Source of the DNA: Saprospiraceae bacterium
GTDB lineage: Bacteria > Bacteroidota > Bacteroidia > Chitinophagales > Saprospiraceae
Direction: 5' to 3'
Length of the DNA stretch: 64,000 nucleotides
Assembly: GCA_021739645.1 (NCBI GenBank)
Contig: JAIPBL010000004.1
Coordinates: 62,001-126,000, forward strand
The notes under the pieces were generated by a model, which made no database searches, had not been told where the DNA came from, and worked only from the letters and a program-made list of their open reading frames with translations. Position 1 is the stretch's first letter, and every line of letters starts with the position of its first letter. The position numbers were made by a program, and so were the translations under genes. Positions 26,930 through 36,941 of the stretch are shown piece after piece.

Positions 26930-29900
26930 ATGGTGAATCCGGCAGTTACTCCGGCATTCAGGAGGCAATCTTTTGCATTTTTGTTAGCCTTCTGCACATT
27001 TAGCGTTATTGCATTTGCTCAACCTACCCCAGTTATTACTGGCCAAACGGTAGCATGCCAAAACAACGCATTTTCTTATTCAACCGCCTTTACCGCTGGC
27101 CACTCCTGGGCCTGGTCGGTCTCCCCTGGTGGTGTCATTACCCAAAATCTCGGCAACACAATCGAGGTGATGTGGTATGGCCCACAAAACAGCACACAAA
27201 CCATCAATGTCATCGAAACTGATTTGGGCGGCATGACTGGTAGTGATTTCCATACAGTTTATATCGTTAAATCGATACTGACTTGTGAGAATTCGGTGCA
27301 AGTTTCCATTGACCAAGATGGCGTTTCAGAGATATTGCCTGACATGTTGCTGGAAGGCACCTACAACACTTACGGCAGTTTTACGGTGGAAATTTACACA
27401 CAGCCAGGCGTTTTCTTAGGCAATACCGTCACCTGCTCCCAAGTTGGGATGACGCTTGTAGGCAAGGTCAAGGACAGTTGCAGCGGCAACTCTTGTTGGT
27501 CAACCATGATTATTGAGGACAAGCTGAAACCATATTTTGAATGCCCTACCGTCCCGATTGAAATCCCATGTGATGCAATTATTGATTCAATTCCAGCACC
27601 ACTTGTATTTGATAATTGCGACGATTCAATTGAAGTTCACATGGTAGGCTATCAGGTAAACAACACCAATATGTGCAATGGCGTATGGATTACCAGAAAC
27701 TGGACAGCACAGGACGACCATGGCAATACAGGCTACTGTTCTGAAACACTGCACATCAGCCCAAATGGGCCAGTGGACTTTCCGAAGGATACCACTTGGA
27801 CTTGTACACAGTATGGCCAATATCCAAACATTACCAACCCTCTCCCATTGACGGATAGCTTGCATACTACAGGTTCTGGTAGGCCCTACGGTGTAGGTGG
27901 CCCTTATTGCCAATACAATTATTCACACGTTGACGATACGCTTGCTGTGTGTGGCAATTCGTTTAAAATAATCCGTACATGGACAGTGATAGATTGGTGC
28001 ACTGGTTTTGTCATCATTGAAGATTTTGAAGGTGACAGCAACCAGCAGCTTATCAAGGTCATGGACTTCAACAAGCCGACCATTACCGTTCCAACCATCG
28101 TCATCAATGCAAACATACAGGGGGCCTACCCGCATCCTTGTGCCTCGACAGGATTGCTGCCTGCCCCCGTGGTTTTTGATTCTTGCAATGATGTTACGGT
28201 GCGGATTTTTACCGCCGTTGGCGAAGCCATTTATGTAAATGGCGTGGATGGGAAACAGGGCGGGCATGTGCCTGCTCCAGGTTTAAAATTTGGGAACCAT
28301 ATCGTTACCTATAAAGCAACAGATGCTTGCGGTAATTTTACAGAAATAAATGTTGTAGCTCAAGTAGTTGACCAAATTGCACCTACGGCCATTTGCATTG
28401 CCTTCACAGATGTCACGTTGGAAGCCGATGGCTACACAGAGGTGCCAGCGGATGCGTTCAACCTTGCTAGCTACGATAATTGCTGCCTAGACCATTTTCT
28501 GGTTAAACGGATGGGCGAACCTGAAACTAGTTTTGCAGCTTCCATTGATTTGGGCTGCGACGATTCGCCGGAGGTGATGGTGGTAATGAGAGCTGTGGAT
28601 TGCCATGGGAACTACAACGACTGCATGGTCGTGGCAAAAGTGAAGGACAAGATTAACCCAATCTGTATTCCGCCACAGCAGAAAATCATTCCTTGCACCG
28701 ACCTCCCACCGGATGTAACACAAGCTTGGTTGAACGGCTTTGGAGATGCCAATTTCTACGACAACTGCGGAGCCACCATCACGGAACTTCCTTATGCAGA
28801 AAACATCAACTCCTGCGGTGAAGGTCATATCATCCGTTTTTGGAAAGTCGTGGACAATTCTGGCAACGTATCTGGCACTTGTGAGCAGCATATTTACGTC
28901 ATCCCGCAATCTGACTGGGTCATCAAATTCCCGGCAGACTTCTACGGTTCCTGTGATGACATTGTAGCGGCACAAGACATTGAAATCGTCAATTTTGGGT
29001 GCGACCTGTTCGCCGTAACCCACAATGACCAGTACTTTGCATTGACGCCCGGCGACAGTGCTTGTTACAAAATCGTGCGCACTTGGAAAGTCATTAACTG
29101 GTGTTCTTACAATACCTCGCTTACCTTCCAAGTGGTTGACCATAACCCGTTAGGAATATGGGTTGACGAAGAAGATTTCAACAATTATGGTGCTTATCAA
29201 TACCAGCAAATCATTAAAATATACGATGACACACCTCCTGTACTGAGTTATCCATTTGACAATCAATTCTGCAGCGTGGATGCATCGTGTGCAGTGGGCG
29301 ATGTTTATTTACCTATCCAAATTGATGGAGTTTGTTCCAATGCATTCACTGTGGTGTATCACCTCGACCTCTTCAATGACTTGACCTATGACCTGAACGG
29401 CACCGGCATTTTTGATGGCCCATTGCCGTTAGGCAACCACCGAATCGTGTACGTGGTGCAGGATGGCTGCAACAACATTTCACAATTGGCCGTGAATTTT
29501 CAGGTGAAAGACTGCAAAAAACCAACAGCAGTCTGCGAAAACGGGTTAATCGTGGAGCTAATGCCAACGGGTATGGTGCCAGTTTGTGCCGCTGCCCTCG
29601 ATTATGGCAGCTATGATAATTGTCCCGGCGATCTTATCATATCGTTCTCGCAGGACATTAATGATACGTGCCGGATATTTACTTGCCTCGACTTTGGGGT
29701 AAATCCTGTCAATATCTGGGTAACGGATGCTGCCGGAAACCAAGACTTCTGCACTACTTTCATTAATATCCAGGACAATATGTTCGGATGTTCAACAGGT
29801 GCTCCGGTCAGCGGTTTGATTGCAACAGCGGACGCAGAACCCGTCGAGGGAGTAACGGTGATGTTGAACAACAACACCAACAACCAAGACTTCACAACCG

Positions 29901-31063
29901 GCGCTGATGGGCTTTATCAATTCCCCGGCCTGGCCATCGGCGAGGATTATACGATTACCCCGCTAAAAGATGACGAGCCACTGAACGGTGTCTCCACCTT
30001 TGACCTCGTACTGATGTCAAAGCATATCCTTGGCATTAGCCCGTTCACATCGCCCTATCAGTACATCGCCGCAGATGCGAACAAATCGGGTAGCGTGACA
30101 ACATTTGACCTCGTGGAAGTACGCAAGTTGATATTGATGATAAACTCAGATTTTCCGAACAATACTTCTTGGCGCTTTGTAGAGAAAAGTTACCAATTCC
30201 CAGTTCCTTCTAACCCTTGGATTGAGGTGTTTCCGGAGGTCATCAGCATCAACGATTTACCTGCTTCGCAAAGCGGTTTGGATTTCGTGGCCATCAAAAT
30301 TGGTGACGTGAACAACAGCGCAATCGCCAACGGTATTGTCGGTGGACAAACCGGCGAAAGAAGTTCCGGAACCTTGAACTTCGTGATGGACAACACGGCT
30401 TTCCAAGCAGAAGCTACCGTACCAATGACCTTCAAAGCCAAGGACTTCAGCACAGTTTACGGGTTCCAATTCACCATTGATTTCAACCCGCAATTGCTTG
30501 AATTTCAAAGTGTTGTACAGACATCCATCACTGGATTGGCAAACTTTGGCACCACGCTAACCAACCAAGGCGCTGTGACCGTGAGTTGGGAAACCAACCC
30601 ACCAATGACCTTGGAAGACGGTGTGCCGGTCATTACCCTGAACTTTAAGGCAAAAGCAGACGGCAACTTGTCGGAAGCCATCGCATTGACTTCAAGGTTC
30701 ACCGCCGCAGAAGCTTATGTTGGAGAACCCACCGAACAATACGACGTGGCGCTTATCATCAACAATGGCAATACCTCTGCCACGAACACAGGGCTTCGCC
30801 CAACCTTCGAGCTGTACCAGAACGTCCCAAACCCGTTCAGCAAAAAGACGGTGGTCGGCTTCCAATTGCCAACCGCCTCCAATGCAACGCTCACGGTTTT
30901 TGATGCCACTGGCCGAAAAATCACAGAAGTCACCAAAGATTGTTTCTCAGGCTACAATGAAATTGAGCTCGACCGAAACACACTGCAAATGGATGGCTTG
31001 GTTTACTACCGCCTTGAAGCTGGCAGTTACACGGCTTCCCGTTCTATGACGATTGTGAATTAG
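26930..31063 (+). CDS. giant T9SS surface protein with HYR-like, dockerin-like and cohesin-like domains
   Basis: A 1377-residue exported protein. The signal peptide ends VIAFAQ near residue 31. PKD-like sequence comes first, then a long series of HYR-like modules (about 130-960) with repeated DNC/ACGN-type cysteines, for example APLVFDNCDDS, ATDACGNFTEI and DKINPICIPP. A carboxypeptidase-regulatory/SdrD-type fold starts VSGLIATADAEPVEGVTVML. A dockerin-like stretch follows (STFDLVLMSKHILG; DANKSGSVTTFDLVEVRKLI). A cohesin-like domain (about 1150-1280) includes VYGFQFTIDFNPQLLEFQSV. A type A sorting domain closes the protein (FELYQNVPNPFSKKT, ending SRSMTIVN). It is probably an adhesin or matrix protein. 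The terminator after it ends the transcript. Confidence 0.85.
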   Translation: MVNPAVTPAFRRQSFAFLLAFCTFSVIAFAQPTPVITGQTVACQNNAFSYSTAFTAGHSWAWSVSPGGVITQNLGNTIEVMWYGPQNSTQTINVIETDLGGMTGSDFHTVYIVKSILTCENSVQVSIDQDGVSEILPDMLLEGTYNTYGSFTVEIYTQPGVFLGNTVTCSQVGMTLVGKVKDSCSGNSCWSTMIIEDKLKPYFECPTVPIEIPCDAIIDSIPAPLVFDNCDDSIEVHMVGYQVNNTNMCNGVWITRNWTAQDDHGNTGYCSETLHISPNGPVDFPKDTTWTCTQYGQYPNITNPLPLTDSLHTTGSGRPYGVGGPYCQYNYSHVDDTLAVCGNSFKIIRTWTVIDWCTGFVIIEDFEGDSNQQLIKVMDFNKPTITVPTIVINANIQGAYPHPCASTGLLPAPVVFDSCNDVTVRIFTAVGEAIYVNGVDGKQGGHVPAPGLKFGNHIVTYKATDACGNFTEINVVAQVVDQIAPTAICIAFTDVTLEADGYTEVPADAFNLASYDNCCLDHFLVKRMGEPETSFAASIDLGCDDSPEVMVVMRAVDCHGNYNDCMVVAKVKDKINPICIPPQQKIIPCTDLPPDVTQAWLNGFGDANFYDNCGATITELPYAENINSCGEGHIIRFWKVVDNSGNVSGTCEQHIYVIPQSDWVIKFPADFYGSCDDIVAAQDIEIVNFGCDLFAVTHNDQYFALTPGDSACYKIVRTWKVINWCSYNTSLTFQVVDHNPLGIWVDEEDFNNYGAYQYQQIIKIYDDTPPVLSYPFDNQFCSVDASCAVGDVYLPIQIDGVCSNAFTVVYHLDLFNDLTYDLNGTGIFDGPLPLGNHRIVYVVQDGCNNISQLAVNFQVKDCKKPTAVCENGLIVELMPTGMVPVCAAALDYGSYDNCPGDLIISFSQDINDTCRIFTCLDFGVNPVNIWVTDAAGNQDFCTTFINIQDNMFGCSTGAPVSGLIATADAEPVEGVTVMLNNNTNNQDFTTGADGLYQFPGLAIGEDYTITPLKDDEPLNGVSTFDLVLMSKHILGISPFTSPYQYIAADANKSGSVTTFDLVEVRKLILMINSDFPNNTSWRFVEKSYQFPVPSNPWIEVFPEVISINDLPASQSGLDFVAIKIGDVNNSAIANGIVGGQTGERSSGTLNFVMDNTAFQAEATVPMTFKAKDFSTVYGFQFTIDFNPQLLEFQSVVQTSITGLANFGTTLTNQGAVTVSWETNPPMTLEDGVPVITLNFKAKADGNLSEAIALTSRFTAAEAYVGEPTEQYDVALIINNGNTSATNTGLRPTFELYQNVPNPFSKKTVVGFQLPTASNATLTVFDATGRKITEVTKDCFSGYNEIELDRNTLQMDGLVYYRLEAGSYTASRSMTIVN

Positions 31064-31072
31064 AAATTAGAA

Positions 31073-31135
31073 ATTCGGAATTGGGTGTTGGGTGTTCTCT
31101 CAATTCCCAATTCCGAATACCCAACACCTAACCCC
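31073..31135. repeat. intergenic foldback element after the giant T9SS gene
   Basis: ATTCGGAATTGGG (31073-31085) is inverted as CCCAATTCCGAAT (31106-31118) with a 20-base gap. A second word, GTGTTGGGT, stands directly repeated in the left part and inverted as ACCCAACACC on the right. Word order differs between the two arms. The left arm is nearly free of C. Confidence 0.75.
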
Positions 31136-31170
31136 TTACCCAAGATAGATAGATTTGGAGTAAAATTTGG

Positions 31171-31204
31171 GCCGCCTCCCGCAAGGGGGCGGTTTCTTTT
31201 TTTT
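31171..31204 (+). terminator. intrinsic terminator of the giant T9SS gene
   Basis: CCGCCTCC (31172-31179) pairs with GGGGGCGG (31185-31192), with one G-T pair, then a T-rich run TTTCTTTTTTTT follows. It stands about 50 bases before the receptor gene's leader. Confidence 0.85.
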
Positions 31205-31269
31205 AGCTGAAACCAAAGATTTAACAGGCGGCAACAGCAGTTTTTTCTTTCCTTCGTGAAAATTTTGCG

Positions 31270-33324
31270 ATGAAAAAAACAGCACCCTACTACCTCCTAA
31301 CGCTGTCTATTTTAACATTAACTGCCCCCACCATTGCGCAGCAAAGCAACCTTGACACGCTGATAACCAGCGAATTGAGTCCAGTAACGGTCACTGCCTT
31401 CCGACTAGAAACCTCCGACCTCACTACCCCACTTTCCATCACCAACATCGGCCAACGCCAACTTCAAAGCGGCACACAACAACTCTCGCTTGATGAGGTA
31501 CTGCAAAGCGTACCAGGCATTTTTGTGCAAAACGGCACCAACTTCGCCCAGGATATTCGGGTGAGCATCCGGGGATTTGGGGCAAGGTCGGCCTTCGGTA
31601 TCCGTGGAGTGAAAATCCTGGTTGATGGCTTCCCAGAAAGCACCCCGGATGGCACGGCACAGGTGGATGCCGTTGACCCCGGTTCGCTGACTGGCGTGAG
31701 CATTATCCGCAGTGGAACGGGTGGACTGCACGGCAATTCGAGCGGAGGCTCCATCAATTTCAATACCATGCGCTTCGATGATGAAGAATGGGGCGAGGTC
31801 GGAGCAACGGCTGGACAGTATGGCTTTCAAAAATACCAGTTTCGGACAGGAGGTGGCAAGAAAGGCAAGTTGCTTTATTCCATCAATAGCAGTTTCACAA
31901 AAACCAACGGCTACCGTGACCACAGTGCCATGAAAAACTACCTGCTAAACGGTGGCTTCCTGCTCCCGGTGGATAGCACCCTGACAATTCGAGGTGTGTT
32001 GACCTTCGTGAACAGCCCGTTGGCCCAAGACCCCGGAGCATTGTCACAGGAGCAGGTGGACTTGGACCCCACCCAAGCCAGAACATCCAACCTCAACTTT
32101 GATACCGGAGAAAGTCTTTGGCAACTGCGTACCGGTTTGGGGTTTTCAAAGAAAATAAAACTGCACCATCAGTTAAATGGGAGTATCTACCATACCGACC
32201 GCAGTTTTTTGGGCAAAATACCCTACGACTACATAGAATTGGAGCGGTCGCTTACGGGCGGCACGTTCAGTTACGGATTCAAGACCAAACCCGGAAAATT
32301 GACCTGGGAAATGACCGCTGGTATTGACCTCGAAGCCCAAAGTGACGACCGTAAAAGGTACCAAAACAACAGCGGCGAAAAAGGCATTCAATACGCCGAC
32401 CAAACGGAAACCTTCAGCACCGCAGGCTTTTTCTTGGTGCAAAAAATCGGGATTGGCGAAAGATTCGCCGTACTTCCTGCCTTCCGTTATGACCGGATAG
32501 CCATTGACATTGACGACCATTACCTCGTGGACATGAGAAACGACAGCTTTCAGCAAACCTACAATGCCTTCAACCCGACCATTGGCTTGTCGTTTTTGGC
32601 TTCGCAAAACCTGCATTTTTTCCTGAACGGAAGTCGAAATTTTGAGACGCCAACCATTCTGGAAATAACTTCCACCCATACTTTTGGCGGCGAATTTTAC
32701 AATTATGACCTAAAACCGCAACGGTCAAAATCATTGGAGTTGGGCACAAAATGGCTCTCGGCAAACGGAAAACTGCGCACGGAGATCGCTCTGTTTCGAA
32801 TTTGGTTGAAGGACGAATTTGTGAGGTACCAAGGTTTTGAAGGCGAATCCTACTATGAAAATGTCGGAAAATCAAGCCGAAAAGGGCTGGAACTCAGCAT
32901 GTCGGGCCAGTTGGAAAAACATTGGATGCTCAATTTCAACTACACGTATTCCGACTTCAAATTTGATAAATATGGAAGTGTGGAAGGCAAGCAGACACCA
33001 GGCATTCCAAAACATCAAGCTGGCATTTCACTCAATTACTTCAAGAAAAGCGGCTTTTTTTTCAGTGTTGGTAACCAATACGTGAGCGAGATAATTGTCA
33101 ACTATTACAGTGGCTATAGCAACAAAGCAAAACCATATATTTTTGGTTACAGCCGGGCAGGTTGGAACGTGGTGAAACAGAAAGTCACAACGGAAATTTT
33201 CGGTGGCATCAACAATGCCTTCAATCAAAAGTACAACGCCAACATCCGAATCAACGGTGGAACAAATTTCTACGAACCCGCCCCACCCCGCAATATCTAC
33301 GCTGGCATCAAATTCAAGTTCTAA
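31270..33324 (+). CDS. TonB-dependent outer-membrane receptor
   Basis: A 684-residue outer-membrane receptor that imports a ligand, typically a metal complex or vitamin, using TonB. The signal peptide ends TIAQ near residue 23. The TonB box region is close to SPVTVTAFRLETS. The plug domain includes LDEVLQSVPGIFVQNGTN and IRVSIRGFGARSAFGIRGVKILVDG. A C-terminal barrel follows and ends YAGIKFKF with a terminal Phe. It lacks the SusC-type N-terminal carboxypeptidase-like domain and has no SusD, so iron or cofactor uptake is more likely than glycan uptake. The HHH/barrel gene starts 4 bases after its stop and is very probably co-transcribed. Confidence 0.92.
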   Translation: MKKTAPYYLLTLSILTLTAPTIAQQSNLDTLITSELSPVTVTAFRLETSDLTTPLSITNIGQRQLQSGTQQLSLDEVLQSVPGIFVQNGTNFAQDIRVSIRGFGARSAFGIRGVKILVDGFPESTPDGTAQVDAVDPGSLTGVSIIRSGTGGLHGNSSGGSINFNTMRFDDEEWGEVGATAGQYGFQKYQFRTGGGKKGKLLYSINSSFTKTNGYRDHSAMKNYLLNGGFLLPVDSTLTIRGVLTFVNSPLAQDPGALSQEQVDLDPTQARTSNLNFDTGESLWQLRTGLGFSKKIKLHHQLNGSIYHTDRSFLGKIPYDYIELERSLTGGTFSYGFKTKPGKLTWEMTAGIDLEAQSDDRKRYQNNSGEKGIQYADQTETFSTAGFFLVQKIGIGERFAVLPAFRYDRIAIDIDDHYLVDMRNDSFQQTYNAFNPTIGLSFLASQNLHFFLNGSRNFETPTILEITSTHTFGGEFYNYDLKPQRSKSLELGTKWLSANGKLRTEIALFRIWLKDEFVRYQGFEGESYYENVGKSSRKGLELSMSGQLEKHWMLNFNYTYSDFKFDKYGSVEGKQTPGIPKHQAGISLNYFKKSGFFFSVGNQYVSEIIVNYYSGYSNKAKPYIFGYSRAGWNVVKQKVTTEIFGGINNAFNQKYNANIRINGGTNFYEPAPPRNIYAGIKFKF

Positions 33325-33327
33325 CTC

Positions 33328-35400
33328 ATGATAAAATTCGTTTGCCTACTGGTTTTCGCAATGCCTATTTACCTAGCCGCCCAAACGGACAGTCTTGCCA
33401 TCCCTTCCTCCGCCGAAGACCTACTCGAATCCTATTCCCAAGGCCAAGAAGAAGACGGCAGTTTCGATTACGACGACCTCTTCGACCGGCTGGCCTACCT
33501 GCGCCGCCGCCCGCTCGACCTGAACAAAGCCACCATCACTGACCTCACCGAATTCCCATTCCTCACTGATTTGCAGCAGAACGCCTTGCCAGCCTACCGC
33601 ACCAAGTACGGGAACCTGATTTCTATCTATGAATTACAGGCCGTACCGGGCTTCGATGTGGGCACCATCAAACAGTTGCTCCCATTCGTACTGGTGAACG
33701 AGCCGGGTATTATTGGGCAAAATAGACCGTCCATTGGCAACAACCACCAGCAGGTCATCCTCCGCTGGTCGAAGCAACTGGAAAACAAGAAAGGGTACCG
33801 TGTGCCGGACTTCGACACCACATCCAGTCGCTACCTTGGGAGTGCCGACCATTTGTATTTTCGATACAAATTCACCAGGGGAGACAGGATATCGGCAGGC
33901 ATTACCGCAGAGAAAGACCCTGGGGAAGAATTCTTCAAAGGCAGCAACCGCAAGGGGTTTGACTTTTGCAGCGCCCATTTATTCATCAAAAATCCCGTCA
34001 AGCGGGTGAAGTCCTTGGCGCTCGGTGACTACTCTATCCGCATGGGGCAAGGACTACTGGTTTATCAAGGATTTGCACCCCGCAAGAGTGCACGTACCAC
34101 CCTCGTTAGCCGAAGCGGAAGGCCACTCCGGGCATTCAGTTCTGTTAGCGAGTATGATTTTTTTAGGGGTGCAGCGGCTGTATTGGATTTAGGTAAAAAA
34201 TGGGAGCTGCTCACTTTTGCCTCCCTCCGACGACGTGACGCCAATCTGGATACGGAGGATGAAACCGACGACCCAGATGCCTATTTTGCGACTTCCCTCC
34301 AAACAAGCGGCCTCCATCGCACCCAAAACGAATTGGACGACCGGGCAGTTATCAGACAGCGTTCGGCTGGCGCCGCTTTGAAATTTAGGCAAAAACGATT
34401 GGCCATGGGCTTGAATGGCCTTTACGAGCACCTCAACAAACCGCTTCAGCGCAGTCCCTCGGTTTACAACCAGTATTACTTCAACGGAAATTCACTGCTG
34501 AACCTCAGCTTGGATTACAGTTGGTCGCTCCGCAACGTCTATTTTTTTGGAGAAACAGCCCGAAGTGGGAATGGCGCACTGGCCAGCATTAACGGCCTCG
34601 TCGCTGCCCTTGACCGCCGTGTGGACTTAGCTTTGGTGCTCCGCAATTTCGACCGTGACTACCAATCCCTGAACGCAAAACCTTTTGCTGAGTCGTCAGG
34701 TGGACTGAACGAAAAGGGAGCCTACCTCGGCCTGCAAATCCAGCCCAACAAGCACTGGCAGATTAATGCCTATTTTGACCAGTGGCAGCACGATTGGCCT
34801 CGCTTCTCGATTGATGCACCTTCGCAGGGCAGCGAGTGGCTGGGCCGGGTGACCTACACACAGAAAAGAAAATTGGAAGTTTATGCCCAATTGCGGAGCG
34901 AAAAAAAAGAGGAGAACCTAGCTGCCAACGAAAGCAAAATTGACCAATTGACTACCCGGCACAACCTGAATGCTCGGCTGCACCTTTCGCTCAAACTCCA
35001 ACCCGCTGTCGAATGGCGAAGCCGACTTGACCTGGGCAGTTCGGAAACGGCTGGCGATAAAATTCGGGGCGTTTCCATGTTTCAGGAAATAATTTTAAAA
35101 CCACTTAGCTCACCTTTCACCGCCAGTACCCGCTTTGCCATCTTCTCAACTGGTGGCTACGATGTTCGTTTCTATTCCTATGAGCGGGACGTGCTGAATG
35201 CGTTTTCCATACCCGCCTATTACGACCGGGGTACTCGTTTTTATTTAAACTTGGGATACCGCATCAATCGTCAATTCAGGCTGGAGGCGAGGTATGCCAC
35301 GACTTATTATCTGGGGCTGGAGGAGATTAGCTCAGGCTTGGAGACCACTCCAGGGCAGCGGAGAAGTGAAGTGAGGTTACAGTTTAGAGGGGAGTTTTAA
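33328..35400 (+). CDS. helix-hairpin-helix protein with outer-membrane barrel-like C-terminus
   Basis: A 690-residue exported protein. The signal peptide ends YLAAQ (about residue 18). Helix-hairpin-helix motifs of the ComEA type occupy about residues 50-125: RRPLDLNKATITDLTEFPFLT and SIYELQAVPGFDVGTIKQLL. The remaining 550 residues have barrel-like amphipathic strands ending VRLQFRGEF. This architecture is widespread in Bacteroidota but has no agreed function. HHH motifs bind DNA in ComEA, so a role at the outer membrane in DNA handling is possible but unproven. It directly follows a TonB-dependent receptor gene. Confidence 0.75.
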   Translation: MIKFVCLLVFAMPIYLAAQTDSLAIPSSAEDLLESYSQGQEEDGSFDYDDLFDRLAYLRRRPLDLNKATITDLTEFPFLTDLQQNALPAYRTKYGNLISIYELQAVPGFDVGTIKQLLPFVLVNEPGIIGQNRPSIGNNHQQVILRWSKQLENKKGYRVPDFDTTSSRYLGSADHLYFRYKFTRGDRISAGITAEKDPGEEFFKGSNRKGFDFCSAHLFIKNPVKRVKSLALGDYSIRMGQGLLVYQGFAPRKSARTTLVSRSGRPLRAFSSVSEYDFFRGAAAVLDLGKKWELLTFASLRRRDANLDTEDETDDPDAYFATSLQTSGLHRTQNELDDRAVIRQRSAGAALKFRQKRLAMGLNGLYEHLNKPLQRSPSVYNQYYFNGNSLLNLSLDYSWSLRNVYFFGETARSGNGALASINGLVAALDRRVDLALVLRNFDRDYQSLNAKPFAESSGGLNEKGAYLGLQIQPNKHWQINAYFDQWQHDWPRFSIDAPSQGSEWLGRVTYTQKRKLEVYAQLRSEKKEENLAANESKIDQLTTRHNLNARLHLSLKLQPAVEWRSRLDLGSSETAGDKIRGVSMFQEIILKPLSSPFTASTRFAIFSTGGYDVRFYSYERDVLNAFSIPAYYDRGTRFYLNLGYRINRQFRLEARYATTYYLGLEEISSGLETTPGQRRSEVRLQFRGEF

Positions 35401-35430
35401 ATTCACAGAAAGGGTAAAAATATTAGTAAA

Positions 35431-36621
35431 CTACACTTCCACCTCCTGCATTTTCAGCTCAAACTTTCCGTCCAAGAACTTGATTTCCAAGTTGCGGCGG
35501 TGCTTGAACCAAGACACGATTTCATCGCCAAGGAACTTCCTCCGCCATCCGGCAAACAACGCATCGTCGAAGAAGTCCTTGTCGTTTTTCATCTTTTTGA
35601 GCACGTTGCGGGGCATTACGATGTGGTGGGAAATGCCTTCCTCTAGGCATTTGTAGCGCACGAGTAAGTCCAGCATTTCCATCAAAATGTCTTGTTTCGG
35701 ATTGTCGCTGTTGTCTTTGGGTATGCGACTCAACACTTCCTTCTCTTGAGGTGTAGCGGGTGCTTCGTAAAGTTCCACGAAAATTTTGCCAAACCTCCCA
35801 ATCATACTATCTGGCAGGCGGCGGTCGTGTTGCAGCGCATCCAGCCCAGAGTGAACAGCCCTCACGATAGCACTAATATATTTGCTTGGAAGCACCATTT
35901 CCTTGGAGTGGTTGCGACGTTGAGCCTCTTCGGTGCGCCATAGCATGAGGCGGAGTAAAAAGACTTGCTCTCTGCGGCGCAAACTCTTGACAATATTGCT
36001 TTCCAGCACTTCCTTGTAAGGGTCAGTTTCATAGCTGGCAGGGTCTTCCAGCAATTTGAACTCTTCGTAAGCCCAGGCGAGGCGACCTGTTTTTTCCAAT
36101 TGCTTCGTTATTTTCACCCAAAGGTCATGCAAATGGATGACGTCGTTGAGGGCGTATTTGAGCTGTTTGGGTTGGAAAGGCCGTTTTTCCCAGTCTGTGA
36201 CCGTATAGCCTTTGCTCACCATTATGTTCAGTTCACTTTCAACCAGTTTGCTGAACCCAACTGGGTGCTTGTAGCCAATAAAGGAAGCTGCCAACTGTGT
36301 ATCAAATGTATTGAGCGGGAGAATTCCGTAGTGGGTATTGAAAAGTCGGTAGTCGTTGTCGCCAGCGTGCGCAATTTTAAGTACCCGCTTGTCCAAAAGC
36401 AGGTCAATTACCGGTTGGATATTTTCGACTTTCAACGGGTCAACAAGGTAATATCCAATAGGGGTTGCAATTTGAATGAGGCAAATCAGCGTCAGGAACC
36501 GCTTCTCGCCAATAAACTCCGTATCGAAGCACATCCATTCGATGCCCTGGTTGGCGGCGGCAAACCTAGCCAGGCCTTCGGCATCTTCGATAAGTTCGTA
36601 TTTCACACCAGCTTCAGACAT
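35431..36621 (-). CDS. rnd: ribonuclease D-like 3'-5' exonuclease with HRDC domain
   Basis: A 396-residue cytoplasmic exonuclease of the DEDDy class that trims the 3' ends of tRNA and other small RNAs. The exonuclease domain (about 5-175) shows CFDTEF (first D and E), AHAGDNDYRLF (third acidic residue) and KYALNDVIHLHDLW (Tyr and last Asp). An HRDC region lies near residues 200-290 (EQVFLLRLMLWRTEEAQR). I start it at Met 36621 (MSEAGVKYELIED); the 62 codons before that in the ORF track are hydrophobic and not conserved. Confidence 0.9.
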   Translation of the reverse strand: MSEAGVKYELIEDAEGLARFAAANQGIEWMCFDTEFIGEKRFLTLICLIQIATPIGYYLVDPLKVENIQPVIDLLLDKRVLKIAHAGDNDYRLFNTHYGILPLNTFDTQLAASFIGYKHPVGFSKLVESELNIMVSKGYTVTDWEKRPFQPKQLKYALNDVIHLHDLWVKITKQLEKTGRLAWAYEEFKLLEDPASYETDPYKEVLESNIVKSLRRREQVFLLRLMLWRTEEAQRRNHSKEMVLPSKYISAIVRAVHSGLDALQHDRRLPDSMIGRFGKIFVELYEAPATPQEKEVLSRIPKDNSDNPKQDILMEMLDLLVRYKCLEEGISHHIVMPRNVLKKMKNDKDFFDDALFAGWRRKFLGDEIVSWFKHRRNLEIKFLDGKFELKMQEVEV

Positions 36622-36941
36622 AAAAAAAGGTTTGGTAGTGTTGCTTTCAGCTTGGGATTGGATATTATTCGTGAAAAATTGGAATTCGATGGCAGGTAAG
36701 TGTTTATCGTTCTGCAAACTCAATTTTTCAATCAAAAAAATCTCGGCGAAGATAGAAAATATGGCCACTGTGCAAAGAAAAATATGATACTTGCTTTCGC
36801 TTTGCAAAAGAGACGAGTATTTCGACTTCGAGTCTTTGCATTTGGATTTTGCGAGCTTCCTTTTGAATCAAGTATCACTTTTCTCTTCATGATTTTTCTT
36901 TTGGGGATAATTATAAATGAGTAGCTAAACTTTATTTTAGC
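36622..36941. other. 320-base divergent intergenic region
   Basis: The gap between rnd and the epimerase gene is A/T-rich. I checked both strands for TAnnTTTG and found none, and saw no strong hairpin or ORF with protein-like composition. Both genes' promoters must lie here in some less recognisable form. Confidence 0.5.

Noticed and set aside
35965-36699. 244-residue plus-strand ORF
   Set aside because: Antisense shadow of the RNase D gene; the DEDDy motifs on the other strand decide.
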